Assembly (NCBI RefSeq): GCF_023546765.1
Contig: NZ_CP097484.1
Span: forward strand, 6,382,001 to 6,446,000
DNA: 64,000 nt
DNA from: Methylobacterium tardum
Lineage (GTDB): Bacteria; Pseudomonadota; Alphaproteobacteria; Rhizobiales; Beijerinckiaceae
Direction: 5' to 3'
Positions within the stretch are counted from its first letter, which is position 1, and each line of letters opens with the position of its first letter. Below, one piece after another: positions 1 through 8,915 of the stretch. The position numbers and the translations under genes are program-made. Under the pieces are notes generated by a model. That model did not search any database and was not told the DNA's origin. It was given only the letters and a program-made list of their open reading frames with translations.

Positions 1-853
1 GGCCGGCGTGATTGGCTACCTCGGCGGCCGGGCCGGGATGCCGCAGTTCAAGGCCGGGGGCCACGGCGGCGGCGGCAAGATCGTGGACGGGCCCTTCCTG
101 CTCGGCGACAACGAGCTTCCGCAGGAGCGGGCGGCGGCCGGGCACATGGTGCGGGTGCTGCTGACCTGGGGGGCAATCTGGCTGGTGCCTGTCGCTGCCA
201 TCCTCCTCGCCGTCGGGCCGGACGACGTGTTTAGCCACGTCGCGGTGTTCTTCTCCAAGATGGCGATGGTGACCTTCGGTGGCGCCTACGCGGTGCTCTC
301 CTACGTCGCCCAACAGGCGGTGGAGCACTACGGCTGGCTGAAGCCCGGCGAGATGCTCGACGGCCTCGGTATGGCCGAGACCACGCCAGGCCCGCTGATC
401 ATGGTCACCCAGTTCGTGGGATTCCTCGCCGCCTATCGGGCGCCGGGGAGCCTGCCGCCCCTCGTCGCGGGCACGCTTGGCGGGCTCCTGACCACCTGGG
501 TGACCTTCGCACCCTGCTTCCTCTGGATCTTCGTGGGCGCCCCGTACGTCGAGCGCCTGCGCGGCAACCGGGCCCTGGCCGGCGCGCTCTCGGCCATCAC
601 GGCGGCGGTGGTCGGCGTAATCCTGAACCTCGCGGTCTGGTTCGCCCTGCACACCGTCTTCGCCGAGACGCGACCGCTCGCGGCCGGACCGGTCGGGTTC
701 GACGTGCCAGTCCTCGCCAGCCTGAACCCGTGGGCGCTCGCCCTGGCCACCGCCGCGGTCCTCGCTGTGTTTCGGCTCAAGGTCGGCATGGTCCAGACGC
801 TCGGGGCCTGCGCCGCAGCCGGCATCGTCCTGCATCTCGCGGGGCTGGTGTGA
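1..853 (+). CDS. chrA: Chromate transporter ChrA, C-terminal part (cut by window edge)
   Basis: Membrane protein of the CHR family, which exports chromate from the cytoplasm. The reading frame is open from the first bases, so the N-terminal half lies outside the window. About 280 residues are visible. They include the conserved start of the second CHR domain (TFGGAYAVL, near residue 95 of the visible part), a GMAETTPGPLIM segment, and several hydrophobic helices to the C-terminus. The stop overlaps the next start codon (TGATG), which suggests one transcript with the small exported protein that follows. Family assignment is firm. Substrate is inferred from the family. Confidence 0.9.
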   Translation, partial: AGVIGYLGGRAGMPQFKAGGHGGGGKIVDGPFLLGDNELPQERAAAGHMVRVLLTWGAIWLVPVAAILLAVGPDDVFSHVAVFFSKMAMVTFGGAYAVLSYVAQQAVEHYGWLKPGEMLDGLGMAETTPGPLIMVTQFVGFLAAYRAPGSLPPLVAGTLGGLLTTWVTFAPCFLWIFVGAPYVERLRGNRALAGALSAITAAVVGVILNLAVWFALHTVFAETRPLAAGPVGFDVPVLASLNPWALALATAAVLAVFRLKVGMVQTLGACAAAGIVLHLAGLV

Positions 854-1209
854 TGGGCGCCCGAGTCATCGCCTTAGCTGTCGCCTTGCTCACCCTGCCG
901 GCGGTGCCGGCGGACGCGGGCGAGGTGTTCCGGCACCTGACCGCCTCCGAGATCCGGGCGCGCCTCGTCGGCAAGGAGGTCACCGACGAGGTGCACTGGG
1001 CCTACCGGTTCGAGCCGGGCGGCCGCCTGCATGTCGTGTCCCTCGGGCGGGCCCGTACCGCCAGATGGCGGCTCGACAAGGACGAGCTCTGCCTGGAGGC
1101 CGCCCCCTGCGTCCAGGTCTGGATGGCCGGCAACCGCGTCGAGTTCCGGCGTGGCGACGGAACCCTGCCCGACGAGGGTGTGCTGCAGGCACCGGCACGC
1201 CGGTCCTGA
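853..1209 (+). CDS. Small exported protein of unknown function
   Basis: 118 residues. The first ~22 form a clear signal peptide (MGARVIALAVALLTLPAVPADA), so the mature protein of about 95 residues is probably periplasmic. The mature part begins with a segment resembling those of other small proteobacterial exported proteins (residues near TASEIRARLVGKEVTD) and contains two Cys residues (DELCLEAAPC) that could form a disulfide. The ATG overlaps the chrA stop by one base, so translation is probably coupled. I do not recognise a defined family. The context suggests an accessory role in the chromate/metal block, which is inference only. Confidence 0.7.
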   Translation: MGARVIALAVALLTLPAVPADAGEVFRHLTASEIRARLVGKEVTDEVHWAYRFEPGGRLHVVSLGRARTARWRLDKDELCLEAAPCVQVWMAGNRVEFRRGDGTLPDEGVLQAPARRS

Positions 1210-1245
1210 GGACTTCGAACCGCTACCACAATCGAGGAGACGACC

Positions 1246-2202
1246 ATGCGTCGCTTGCTTGCATCCATCGCCGTCCTGAGCACCCTCGCGACCGGCGCGT
1301 CGGCTGCCGAGCCCTGGCAGGATGCCATCGCCACCGGGCTCGGCAAGCCCGGGACCGCCATGCCGGGCGGGGTCTACCGCGTCGGCCTGCCCCGGTCCGA
1401 CCTGAAGGTCACCCTCGACGGCGTGACCTTGAAGCCATCCTTCGCGCTCGGATCCTGGCTCGCCTTCGTGCGGCACGGAGGCGGCGACGAGGTGATGGTC
1501 ATGGGGGACCTCGTCCTGCTGGAAGACGAGGTGAACCCGGTGATGAAGCGCCTCGTCGAGAACGGGGTCGAGATCACGGCCATCCACAACCACCTGCTGC
1601 GGGCCTCGCCGAGCACCTTGTACATGCACGTCTCCGGACACGGCGAGCCCGGCAAGCTCGCCACCATCCTGGCGGGAGCGCTCGGCGCGAGCCGCACGCC
1701 CTTCGGCGGCGAGACCGCGGGCGGCACGCCGCCTACCGGGAAAACCGAACCGGCCTCGGCGGGCGAGGGTCCGGTGCCGGCGAAGGCGTCTGCGCCGGAC
1801 CAGGCGCTCGACCTCGACACGGCGGCGATCGACGCGGCTATCGGGCGCAAGGGCAAGGTCAACGGCGGCGTCTACGCCGTGAGCGTGCCGCGCGCGGAGA
1901 CCCCGAAGGACCACGGCATGACGGTGCCGGAAGCCATGGGCTCGGCCATCGCCATCAACTTCCAGCCGACCGGCGGCGGCAAGGCCGCCATCACGGGCGA
2001 CTTCGTCTTGACCGCCGACGAGGTGAACCCGGTGATCAGGGCGTTGCGGGCGAACGGCATCGAGGTCACGGCCCTGCACAACCACATGCTCGACGACGAG
2101 CCGCGGCTGTTCTTCATGCACTTCTGGGCGAACGACGACGCCGGCAAGCTCGCCAAGGGCCTGCGGGACGCGCTCGACCAGGTGAAGGTCGCGAAGAGCT
2201 GA
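1246..2202 (+). CDS. Tandem DUF1259 exported protein
   Basis: 318 residues with a signal peptide at 1-20 (RRLLASIAVLSTLATGASA). Two copies of the DUF1259 (LppY/LpqO-like) domain follow, at roughly 25-155 and 190-315. Each carries the family signature: a G-D-(L/F)-V-L segment, then DEVNPV, then an I/L-HNH triad (AIHNHLL and ALHNHML) and a (Y/F)-MH motif. A Pro/Ala/Gly-rich linker (about 155-190) separates them. The biochemical function of DUF1259 is not established. The repeated His residues suggest metal binding, but that is inference. A good ribosome-binding site (GAGGAGA) precedes the ATG. The stop overlaps the next ATG. Confidence 0.85.
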   Translation: MRRLLASIAVLSTLATGASAAEPWQDAIATGLGKPGTAMPGGVYRVGLPRSDLKVTLDGVTLKPSFALGSWLAFVRHGGGDEVMVMGDLVLLEDEVNPVMKRLVENGVEITAIHNHLLRASPSTLYMHVSGHGEPGKLATILAGALGASRTPFGGETAGGTPPTGKTEPASAGEGPVPAKASAPDQALDLDTAAIDAAIGRKGKVNGGVYAVSVPRAETPKDHGMTVPEAMGSAIAINFQPTGGGKAAITGDFVLTADEVNPVIRALRANGIEVTALHNHMLDDEPRLFFMHFWANDDAGKLAKGLRDALDQVKVAKS

Positions 2203-2666
2203 TGCGCAGGAGCGTCGCCATGGTGACGATGTCGGTGAACCTCAGGCAGCGGTGCCTCGCGGCCGTCGTGGCGGCTTCGGTCGCCGCCTCGGTTCCGCCG
2301 GCGAGCGCCGCCGGATGCGAGGGCACGTCCTGCGCGCAGGACCAGGGCGCCGGTGCCCCGGCGGTGCCGCCGAGCGCTTCGGTCGACATCCGCGAGAGGC
2401 GGTCAGGGGACCTGTACCGGGTCTGCCTCGCCGAGCGGGGCGAGGCGTCAGGCTGGTGCAGCGCCTACCTCATGGGTGTCGCCGATACGCTGGCGGCCTT
2501 CGGCGATGGCGGCGACAAGGCCGGGATCTGCGCCGCGGACTACACCATCGAGGCCCTGACCGAGACATACATGACCTGGGCGCACGCCAATGCGGCGCTG
2601 CTCCGGACCGACATGCTGGCGGGGGCCAGCCTCGCATTGCGGCAACGCTGGCCCTGCGGACGGTGA
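2202..2666 (+). CDS. Exported Rap1a/Tai-like protein
   Basis: 154 residues. A signal peptide ends near ASA (about residue 37), and an alternative ATG lies 18 bases downstream. The mature part has the Cys-rich helical pattern of the Rap1a/Tai family (GDLYRVCLAE ... WCSAYLMGVADTL ... GICAADYTIE). Founding members of that family are periplasmic immunity proteins against type VI amidase effectors. Many stand-alone homologues, like this one, have no nearby effector. No amidase or secretion gene lies beside it, so an immunity role is unproven. The start overlaps the DUF1259 stop (ATGA). Confidence 0.65.
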   Translation: MRRSVAMVTMSVNLRQRCLAAVVAASVAASVPPASAAGCEGTSCAQDQGAGAPAVPPSASVDIRERRSGDLYRVCLAERGEASGWCSAYLMGVADTLAAFGDGGDKAGICAADYTIEALTETYMTWAHANAALLRTDMLAGASLALRQRWPCGR

Positions 2667-2726
2667 ACCGGAGGGCGGCCGCCTCTCACTCCCGAACCGC
2701 ACCAGCCATCCTCCCCGGTGCCCGTG

Positions 2727-3779
2727 ATGACCGTTCCAGACCCGCATCCCTTCAAGGTCGCCGTCGTCTGGCGGGGCGACGCCCGGGCACGCGCCGAGGC
2801 GCGCCCGGAGACCAGCCGGTTCGCGGCGGTGTTCGCCGCCCTGGAGCGGCAGGGGCTCGCCGCCGAGCCCGCCGTCTGGGTCGAGGGCGGGGCCGACCTC
2901 CTGCGGGCCCAACTCATGGCGGTCGACGCGGTGCTGGTCTGGGTGAACCCGGTGACGGAGGATGCCGGCGAGGGCCGCGGCGCGCTCGACGCGGTGCTGC
3001 GGGAGGTGGCCGCCGCCGGCATCCTGGTGAGCGGCCATCCCGACGTGATCGACCGGATGGGCACCAAGGAGGTGCTGGTCCGGACGCGGAAGATGGGCTG
3101 GGGCTCGGACACGTATCTCTACGCGAGCTACGCCGCCCTTGCGGCGGAGTTCCCCGGGCGCTTGGCCGAGGGACCGCGGGTGTTGAAGCGCAGCCGCGGC
3201 AACGGCGGCATCGGCGTCTGGAAGGTCGAGCGCGCAGCGGGTCCCGACGTCTCGGTGCAGGAGGCGCGCGACAGGAGCCTGCGCACGGTCCCGCTCGACG
3301 CGTTCCTGGCCGAGCGCGGCGCCGACTTCGCGGCCGGCGGCGCGCTCGCCGACCAGCCGTTCCAGGCGCGGCACCTGGAGGGGATGGTCCGCTGCTACGT
3401 GAGCGGTACGCGGGTGGCCGGGTTCGGTGCCCAGTACGTGACCGCGCTCGCCCCGCCCGAGCATGGACGGGCCCCGCCGCGCCTCTATTCGGGGCCGGAC
3501 GACGCGCGCTTCCAGCACCTGCGCGGCCTGATGGAAGCGGAATGGATACCTGAGATGACGCGTCTGCTCGGCTTGGTCCCGGACGACCTACCGGTCGTTT
3601 GGGACGCCGACTTCCTGCTCGGGCCGAAGGGTGCCGGCGGCGAGGACACCTACGTGCTCTGCGAGATCAACGCGAGCTCCGTGTACCCGATACCCAACGA
3701 GGCACACGACGCCCTGGCCGGAACGACTTCCGCGCGCCTGACCGCGGCCAGAGCTCGGCGGCCGGAGATGCGAGCCTGA
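2727..3779 (+). CDS. ATP-grasp-like protein (Cj0069-type)
   Basis: About 350 residues. The N-terminal ~100 residues look like a Rossmann-type pre-ATP-grasp domain (VAVVWRGDA ... VDAVLVWVNPV). The segment near RVLKRSRGNGGIGVWKV resembles the ATP-binding lid of ATP-grasp enzymes. The late VWDADFLLGP and CEINASSVYPIPNEA resemble the acidic metal-binding residues and the E-x-N motif of that fold. I believe it belongs with proteins annotated Cj0069 family. The substrate is unknown. GTG codons lie upstream, but the ATG at 2727 is the conservative start. It follows the exported-protein genes after a 60-base gap. Confidence 0.65.
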   Translation: MTVPDPHPFKVAVVWRGDARARAEARPETSRFAAVFAALERQGLAAEPAVWVEGGADLLRAQLMAVDAVLVWVNPVTEDAGEGRGALDAVLREVAAAGILVSGHPDVIDRMGTKEVLVRTRKMGWGSDTYLYASYAALAAEFPGRLAEGPRVLKRSRGNGGIGVWKVERAAGPDVSVQEARDRSLRTVPLDAFLAERGADFAAGGALADQPFQARHLEGMVRCYVSGTRVAGFGAQYVTALAPPEHGRAPPRLYSGPDDARFQHLRGLMEAEWIPEMTRLLGLVPDDLPVVWDADFLLGPKGAGGEDTYVLCEINASSVYPIPNEAHDALAGTTSARLTAARARRPEMRA

Positions 3780-3978
3780 GGGCGCCCACTCGCCGCCCGG
3801 TCGGAGAGCAGGCGCCTCGGCCTTCTCGTGCGCCGCTCAGTATCCGTGGTCGTGGTGGTGGTAGTCCCGCTCGAAGCGTGCGGGTTCGTAGCGTCCTGAG
3901 AGGACCTTCCTCGTTCGAGATGCCCTCAGGCTGCGCGACCGCGTCGAACTGGTTCTGAAGCCGGCACGCAGCCTCCGT

Positions 3979-5181
3979 TCAGCCGACGGCGCCGCTCCCC
4001 TCGGCGCCGTGCGGCCGTGTCCCCCACAAGGCGGATGCCAGGCCGAGGTTGACCAGCGTGAGCGCCAGAAGCAGGCCGTAGGCCGCATCGGCACCGCCGT
4101 AGGTGAGCGCCACGGCTCCGAGGGACGGCGCCAGTGCCTGCGCGACCAAGCCCGGCCGCGCAAGGCGACCCACGAATACCGGGTAGCGGACGGGGCCGAA
4201 CAGGGCGAGCGGCACCGTGCCCCGCGCGATGGAGTAGATCCCGTTGCCCGCTCCGTAGAGCACCAGGGCGACGCCGACCGCCGGGATGCCGGCCGCCAGG
4301 ATGGCCAGACCCACGGCTATCAGCGACATGGCCGCCGTCAGGGTCCAGAGCGGGTGGTACCTGCCCTTGTTCGCCATCTCGACGATACGGGCCCCGACCT
4401 GGGCGAGCCCGATCAGCGCGCCGTAGGACACGGCCGCCGCGAGCGCAACGCCGCGGGCCTGCAGCAGCGCGATCAGGTGCACGGAGACCAGCGTCATCAC
4501 CGTGCCTCCCAGCACCAGCACGCCGGCCATCAGCAGGAACGCCCGGCGCTCGCGGACCGTCAGAGGCACGTCTGCCCCGTGACCCGCTCCTCCCTCGGTC
4601 GACAATGCGGGCGCCTTCGGGATCAGGCCGAGCACGAGCGGCAGGGTCACGGCAAGGTGGAGGCCGGCATAGGCGAGGCAGGCATGGCGCCAGCCGACCT
4701 GCTCGACGAGGAAGGCCGAGAGTGGCCAGCAGACGGTGCTGGCGAACCCGCCCCAAAGGGTCAACGTGGTGATGGCCGGGCGCGCCTCGGCGCCGTAGAG
4801 CCGGCCGAGCGTGGCGAAGGCCGGGTCGTACAGGCCGCAGCCCATGCCGAGGCCGAGTAGGAGCCATCCGGCAAGGAACACTGGCAGGGACGGCGCCAGG
4901 CCGATCACGACGTGGCCCGCCGCCAGCAGCAGCGCGGCGGATGCCAGGACCGGGCGTCCCCCGTGCCGGTGGATGGCGATTCCTACGCGGGGCGAGGCGA
5001 TTGCCGCCACCAGGAGCCCGATGGACAGGCCGCCGACCACCCAGGCCAGGGGCCAGCCCGTGTCGGCGGCGATGGGGTCGGCGAGCACCGCCGGCAGGTA
5101 GAACGAGGAACCCCAGGCGAGGATCTCCACCACGCCGAGGGCGGAGATCACGACGAGGCGGCCGCGGGCCTCAGACCTCAC
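3979..5181 (-). CDS. MFS transporter of the ars cluster
   Basis: 400 residues with about 12 hydrophobic segments and major facilitator features: a long first helix ([17 protein letters not shown]) and a loop 2-3 motif-A-like region ([13 protein letters not shown]). It starts with GTG inside the last codons of acr3 (11-base overlap), so it is translationally coupled as the last gene of the leftward ars operon. MFS proteins in ars operons include the arsenite/organoarsenical exporters ArsK and ArsJ. Its position suggests such a role, but the sequence alone does not separate them. Confidence 0.8.
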   Translation of the reverse strand: MRSEARGRLVVISALGVVEILAWGSSFYLPAVLADPIAADTGWPLAWVVGGLSIGLLVAAIASPRVGIAIHRHGGRPVLASAALLLAAGHVVIGLAPSLPVFLAGWLLLGLGMGCGLYDPAFATLGRLYGAEARPAITTLTLWGGFASTVCWPLSAFLVEQVGWRHACLAYAGLHLAVTLPLVLGLIPKAPALSTEGGAGHGADVPLTVRERRAFLLMAGVLVLGGTVMTLVSVHLIALLQARGVALAAAVSYGALIGLAQVGARIVEMANKGRYHPLWTLTAAMSLIAVGLAILAAGIPAVGVALVLYGAGNGIYSIARGTVPLALFGPVRYPVFVGRLARPGLVAQALAPSLGAVALTYGGADAAYGLLLALTLVNLGLASALWGTRPHGAEGSGAVG

Positions 5182-6237
5182 GGGAGGCTGGCTTGAGCGC
5201 CGCTTCCTTGCCCGCCGCGCCGCGCTCGTACCAGCCCCGGCTCCTGTTCACGATCCACACGACCGAGAGCATGACCGGGACCTCGATCAGGACGCCGACC
5301 ACGGTGGCAAGCGCCGCGCCCGAGTTGAAGCCGAACAGGCTGATGGCGGCGGCGACCGCGAGCTCGAAGAAGTTCGACGCGCCGATCAGCGCCGAGGGAC
5401 CGGCCACGCAGTGTTGCTCGCCCGCGGCACGGTTCAGCAGGTAGGCCAGCCCCGAGTTCAGGTAGACCTGGATCAGGATGGGGATCGCGAGCAGGCCGAT
5501 GACCGCGGGCTGGGCCAGGATCTGCTCGCCCTGGAAGCCGAACAGCAGCACCAGGGTGGCCAGGAGCGCCACGAGCGAGGCAGGCCCGAGCCGGCGAGCA
5601 GCCGGTCCAACGCCGCCTGGCCTCCCGAGGCGAGGAGGCTCCGCCGCACGACCTGGGCGATGATCACCGGGATGACGATGTAGAGCACCACCGAGAGCAC
5701 CAGCGTGCCCCACGGCACCGTTATGGCCGAGAGACCGAGCAGCAGGCCGACGATTGGTGCGAAGGCCACAACCATGATGGTGTCGTTCAGCGCCACCTGG
5801 CTCAGGGTGAAGTGCGGCTCGCCCCGGGTCAGGTTCGACCACACGAACACCATCGCCGTGCAGGGCGCCGCCGCCAGGATGATGAGCCCGGCGATGTAGC
5901 TGTCGACCTGGTCGGCCGGCAGGTAGGGCCGGAACAGGTACCCGATGAACAACCAGCCGAGCGCCGCCATCGAGAACGGCTTCACCGCCCAGTTGATGAA
6001 CAGCGTCACGCCGATGCCGCGCCAGTGCCGGCCGACGTGGCGGAGCGAGGCGAAGTCGATCTTGAGCAGCATGGGGATGACCATGAGCCAGATCAGGGCC
6101 GCCACCGGTAGGTTCACCTTGGCGACCTCGACGGCGCCCACGGCGTGGAAGAAGCCCGGCATGACGTGGCCGAGGGCGATGCCGGCCACGATGCAGAGGG
6201 CGACCCAGAGGGTCAGGTAGCGTTCGAAGGTGCTCAT
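5171..6237 (-). pseudogene. acr3: Arsenite efflux pump Acr3, frameshifted
   Basis: Acr3/ArsB3 arsenite exporter of the inner membrane, about 355 residues when read across a break. The N-terminal part includes the conserved Cys helix ([11 protein letters not shown]). The frame is lost near 5592 at LDRLLA. The downstream part ([23 protein letters not shown] onward) continues in another frame. Adding one base between GCC and GGCTC restores the usual A-R-L-G-P-A-S junction. Because similar one-base breaks hit ftsY and ispE in this window, an assembly error is more likely than a dead gene. It lies between arsRC and the MFS gene. Confidence 0.85.
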
Positions 6238-6244
6238 GGCGTGC

Positions 6245-7033
6245 TCAGGCGGTGACGACGCGGCAACCGTGCTCGTCCACGACCCGCTCGCCGTCCTCCT
6301 TCACGAACTCGCCCTGCTGCATCGGCAGGAGGTCCAAAACCGCCTCCGACGGCCGGCACAGGCGCACGCCCTTCGGGCTCACCACAAGCGGACGGTTCAG
6401 CAGGACCGGATGCGCCTCGACCGCGTCGAGCAGTTGCTCGTCGGACAGCGCCGGGTCGCCGAGGCCCAGCTCTGCGAAGGGCGTGCCCTTCTCGCGCAGT
6501 GCGTCGCGCACCGAGAGGCCGGCGCGTGCGAGCAGCTGTCTGACCAGCGTCCGGTTCGGCGGCGTCTTCAGGTATTCGACCACGTGCGGCTCGATGCCGG
6601 CGTTGCGGATCATCGCCAGGGTGTTGCGCGACGTGCCGCATTCGGGGTTGTGGTAGATCACGACGTCGAACGGCTCAGGCATGGGCGGTCTCTCCGTTAG
6701 GGGGCAGCAGGTGGCCAGCGCGGCCATCGCTGGGGCACAGACCTCCGGGCGGCCCTGGCAGCAGTCGCGCATCAGGAAGGCGATCAGGTTGGACAGCACC
6801 GGGTAGGCGGCGCTGTAGATGATCGAGCGGCCCTCGCGTCGCGAGGCGACCAGCCCAGCGTGGCTCAATTCCTTGAGGTGGTGGGAAACGCTCGCGGCGG
6901 AGACGCCGACCGCTTCGGCCAGCACGCCGGAGGCCAGGCCGTCCGGCCCGGCGGTCACGAGGGCCCGCACCAGGCGCAGGCGGTGTTCCTGGGCGAGGGC
7001 CGCGAACGCGGCGAGGGCTTGCGGTTCGTCCAT
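6245..7033 (-). CDS. arsR-arsC: ArsR repressor fused to glutaredoxin-type arsenate reductase ArsC
   Basis: One open frame of 262 residues. Residues ~1-105 are an ArsR/SmtB winged helix (recognition region [19 protein letters not shown]) ending in a Cys-rich tail (DCC ... CAP ... TCCP) that could bind As(III). Residues ~118-262 are ArsC: catalytic Cys in [12 protein letters not shown] and the later [13 protein letters not shown]. An internal ATG at 6682 (MPEPFDV) has its own Shine-Dalgarno (GGAGAG). The junction contains a C5 run followed by TAA in the adjacent frame. One C fewer would end ArsR at TGCTGCCCCTAA and leave arsC separate. The fusion may therefore be an indel artefact. The ATG at 7033 is preferred over an upstream TTG. 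Confidence 0.85.
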   Translation of the reverse strand: MDEPQALAAFAALAQEHRLRLVRALVTAGPDGLASGVLAEAVGVSAASVSHHLKELSHAGLVASRREGRSIIYSAAYPVLSNLIAFLMRDCCQGRPEVCAPAMAALATCCPLTERPPMPEPFDVVIYHNPECGTSRNTLAMIRNAGIEPHVVEYLKTPPNRTLVRQLLARAGLSVRDALREKGTPFAELGLGDPALSDEQLLDAVEAHPVLLNRPLVVSPKGVRLCRPSEAVLDLLPMQQGEFVKEDGERVVDEHGCRVVTA

Positions 7034-7046
7034 TTTCGATACAATC

Positions 7047-7064
7047 TTCAAATTACAATTTGAA
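7047..7064. promoter_or_regulatory. Putative ArsR operator in the divergent arsRC/arsH promoter
   Basis: Perfect palindrome TTCAAATT-AC-AATTTGAA in an AT-rich gap of about 50 bases between the divergent arsRC (start 7033) and arsH (start 7084). ArsR-type repressors bind AT-rich dyads of this size, so ArsR probably controls both directions. The site also argues against the TTG at 7060 as the arsH start, because that codon lies inside the palindrome. Confidence 0.7.
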
Positions 7065-7083
7065 CGTACAAGAAAGCCGATCC

Positions 7084-7829
7084 TTGGACAAGCCCGCCCA
7101 GCCCTTCGCCGACGGCCTGCCGAACCTGAGCCAGGCGCACTTCGTGGTGCCGACCCGCGAGGGCGTGCAGACGACGACGCCGTTCACCCACGCGCCCCGG
7201 TTCCTGATCCTCTACGGCTCGCTGCGCGAGCGCTCTTTCAGCCGCTTCCTGGCCTACGAGGCGGCGCGCCTGCTGGAGGCGATGGGCGGCGAGGTGCGGA
7301 TCTACGACGCCCACGGCCTGCCGCTGCCGGACGACAGCACCGCCGACCATCCCAAGGTGCAGGAGCTCCGCGCGCTCTCGATCTGGTCCGAGGGCCAGGT
7401 CTGGGTCAGCCCCGAGCGGCACGGCAACATGACCGGCGTGATGAAGAGCCGGTCGACTGGCTGCCCCTGAGCGAGGGCAGCGTGCGGCCGACCCAGGGGC
7501 GAACCCTGGCCGTGATGCAGGTGTCCGGCGGCTCGCAGAGCTTCAACGCCGTGAACAGCCTGCGGATGCTCGGGCGCTGGATGCGGATGATCACCATACC
7601 GAACCAGTCGTCGGTGCCGATGGCCTACAAGGAGTTCGACGACGCCGGCCGTATGAAGCCGGGGCCGCTCTACGAGCGCGTCGTGGACGTCTGCGAGGAG
7701 CTGATGAAGGTCACGCTCCTGACCCGCGAGCGGGCCGACTACCTGGTCGACCGATACAGCGAGCGGAAGGAGCGCGAGCCGGAGCGGCTGAGCGCGGTGG
7801 CCGCCGACATCGGCTTCGTGAAGCGCTGA
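7084..7829 (+). pseudogene. arsH: Organoarsenical oxidase ArsH, frameshifted
   Basis: NADPH-dependent flavoprotein that oxidises trivalent organoarsenicals; about 248 residues when corrected. The FMN-binding loop is visible early ([22 protein letters not shown]). The frame breaks near 7450, after [10 protein letters not shown]. The continuation [26 protein letters not shown] and the rest to [12 protein letters not shown] lie in another frame. One added base at AGCC/GGTC restores the family's usual S-x-(V/I)-D-W junction. The likely start is TTG 7084 (LDKPAQPF). Divergent from arsRC across the operator. Confidence 0.85.
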
Positions 7830-7852
7830 GGTTCAACCCGAGGAGCAAGCCC

Positions 7853-8365
7853 ATGCTGACCCTTGAACACCCGGACACGACGACGCCGGCCGCCGTCACG
7901 GACATACCGTTGGGTGCCCTGCTCGCCGCCTGCGACGCGCAGCCGGCGACGCCGCTGGTGTTCAGCTACGCCGGCCGGACGATCCAGCGCGGCTACCACG
8001 TCACCGAGGTGAAGGCCGGGCAGTTCGCCGCCCTCGACTGCGGCGCCAACCCGGAAGCCTGGTCGGAGATCTTCGTCCAGCTCTGGGACGTGATCGACGG
8101 CTACCGCACCCACATGACCGCCGGCAAGTTCGCGGCGATCATCCGCAAGGTATCGGAGCAGGTCGGCCTCGATCTGAGCGCCCGCCTGACGTTCGAGGTA
8201 AGCGACGGCGTGGCGCCGCTGCAGCTGCATTGCGCGGGCGCCCCGGTCCGGGTGGGCGACGTGCTGACGGTGCTGCTGGCTCCACGCGTGGCTAGTTGCA
8301 AACCGCGTGACCGCTGGCTTGAAGCGCAAAAAGTAGAAAAGGAGTGCTGTGGCAGTCCATCATGA
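7853..8365 (+). CDS. DUF6428 family protein of the ars cluster
   Basis: 170 residues, soluble, no signal peptide. The pattern matches the DUF6428 family found beside arsenic genes: PLGALLAACDAQPATPLVFSY, the central GYHVTEVKA segment, and a C-terminal CKPRDRWLEA ... CCGSPS tail with three Cys that might bind arsenite or another soft metal. It sits 23 bases after arsH with a strong Shine-Dalgarno (GAGGAG), so it is probably cotranscribed. Function not established. Confidence 0.75.
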   Translation: MLTLEHPDTTTPAAVTDIPLGALLAACDAQPATPLVFSYAGRTIQRGYHVTEVKAGQFAALDCGANPEAWSEIFVQLWDVIDGYRTHMTAGKFAAIIRKVSEQVGLDLSARLTFEVSDGVAPLQLHCAGAPVRVGDVLTVLLAPRVASCKPRDRWLEAQKVEKECCGSPS

Positions 8366-8420
8366 CGGCGTGTATGAATCGCCAGCCTCAAGACATGAAG
8401 CCGGCTATATATAAAAAGAG

Positions 8421-8451
8421 GCAGGCGCCCCGATTTCGCCGCGGCGCCTGC
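8421..8451 (+). terminator. Hairpin after the arsH transcript
   Basis: Perfect 9-bp inverted repeat GCAGGCGCC / GGCGCCTGC with a 13-base loop, 55 bases after the DUF6428 stop. There is no strong T-run behind it, so rho-independent termination is possible but not certain. Confidence 0.45.
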
Positions 8452-8613
8452 AAGGTGTGTTCCGGTCTCAATAAGAACAGGCGTCTCTTAGCGGCGGTGC
8501 CGACAGGGATCTATGCCTAATTTGCAACGCCCACAGCCGGTTTGATTGTCACGATACTGTCATATAGGAGGAACTGGGCTGCCGCACTGCGGAATTACCA
8601 GCCGGGGGTGAAC

Positions 8614-8915
8614 ATGGCATCTATCGAAGAAATCGCGACAACGCTGCGCGCGATCGTCAAGCCGGGCATGAAGCCGAAAGAGCTACGGACCGCCGACGTG
8701 AGCGGCACCCGCAGGCCCACAAGAAGGAGATCGTGCGTGCGGCGTTCTATGCGCTGACCGAAGCACCGGCCACGGGCGATGCGGCGCTGGCGGACCTGCA
8801 CAGCTTTGCCTTAAGCGAACGCGGTGCCGATGATGCGGACGGCGAGGTGAAGCCGAGCAAGAAGCGCAAGAAGAAGGATCGTCCCCGGAAGGCAGACGGG
8901 CACGCCCTGCGCTAA
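8614..8915 (+). pseudogene. Small Lys-rich protein of unknown function, frameshifted
   Basis: ATG with a good ribosome-binding site (GGGGGTG). The first ~27 residues (ASIEEIATTLRAIVKPGMKP) continue sensibly only if a base is added near 8695. After that the frame reads ERHPQAHKKEIVRAAFYALTE ... and ends in a Lys/Arg-rich tail (PSKKRKKKDRPRK). Corrected length is about 100 residues. The basic tail suggests nucleic-acid binding, which is inference. I do not recognise a family. It is the first gene after the metal block. Confidence 0.5.

Noticed and set aside
1065..2666. Very long open frames antisense or out of frame across the chr block, and similar ones across ilvB, clc and moeA
   Set aside because: These are shadows caused by high GC content. 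They show Arg/Ala/Gly-rich composition and lie opposite genes with clear families.
3780..3978. Short minus-strand frame ending in a His-rich DYHHHDHGY tail
   Set aside because: The tail looks protein-like, but there is no start, ribosome site or supporting sequence upstream that is not part of the MFS gene. At most a remnant.
7060..7083. arsH start at TTG 7060
   Set aside because: The codon lies inside the palindromic operator and adds eight residues not typical of ArsH. TTG 7084 is preferred.
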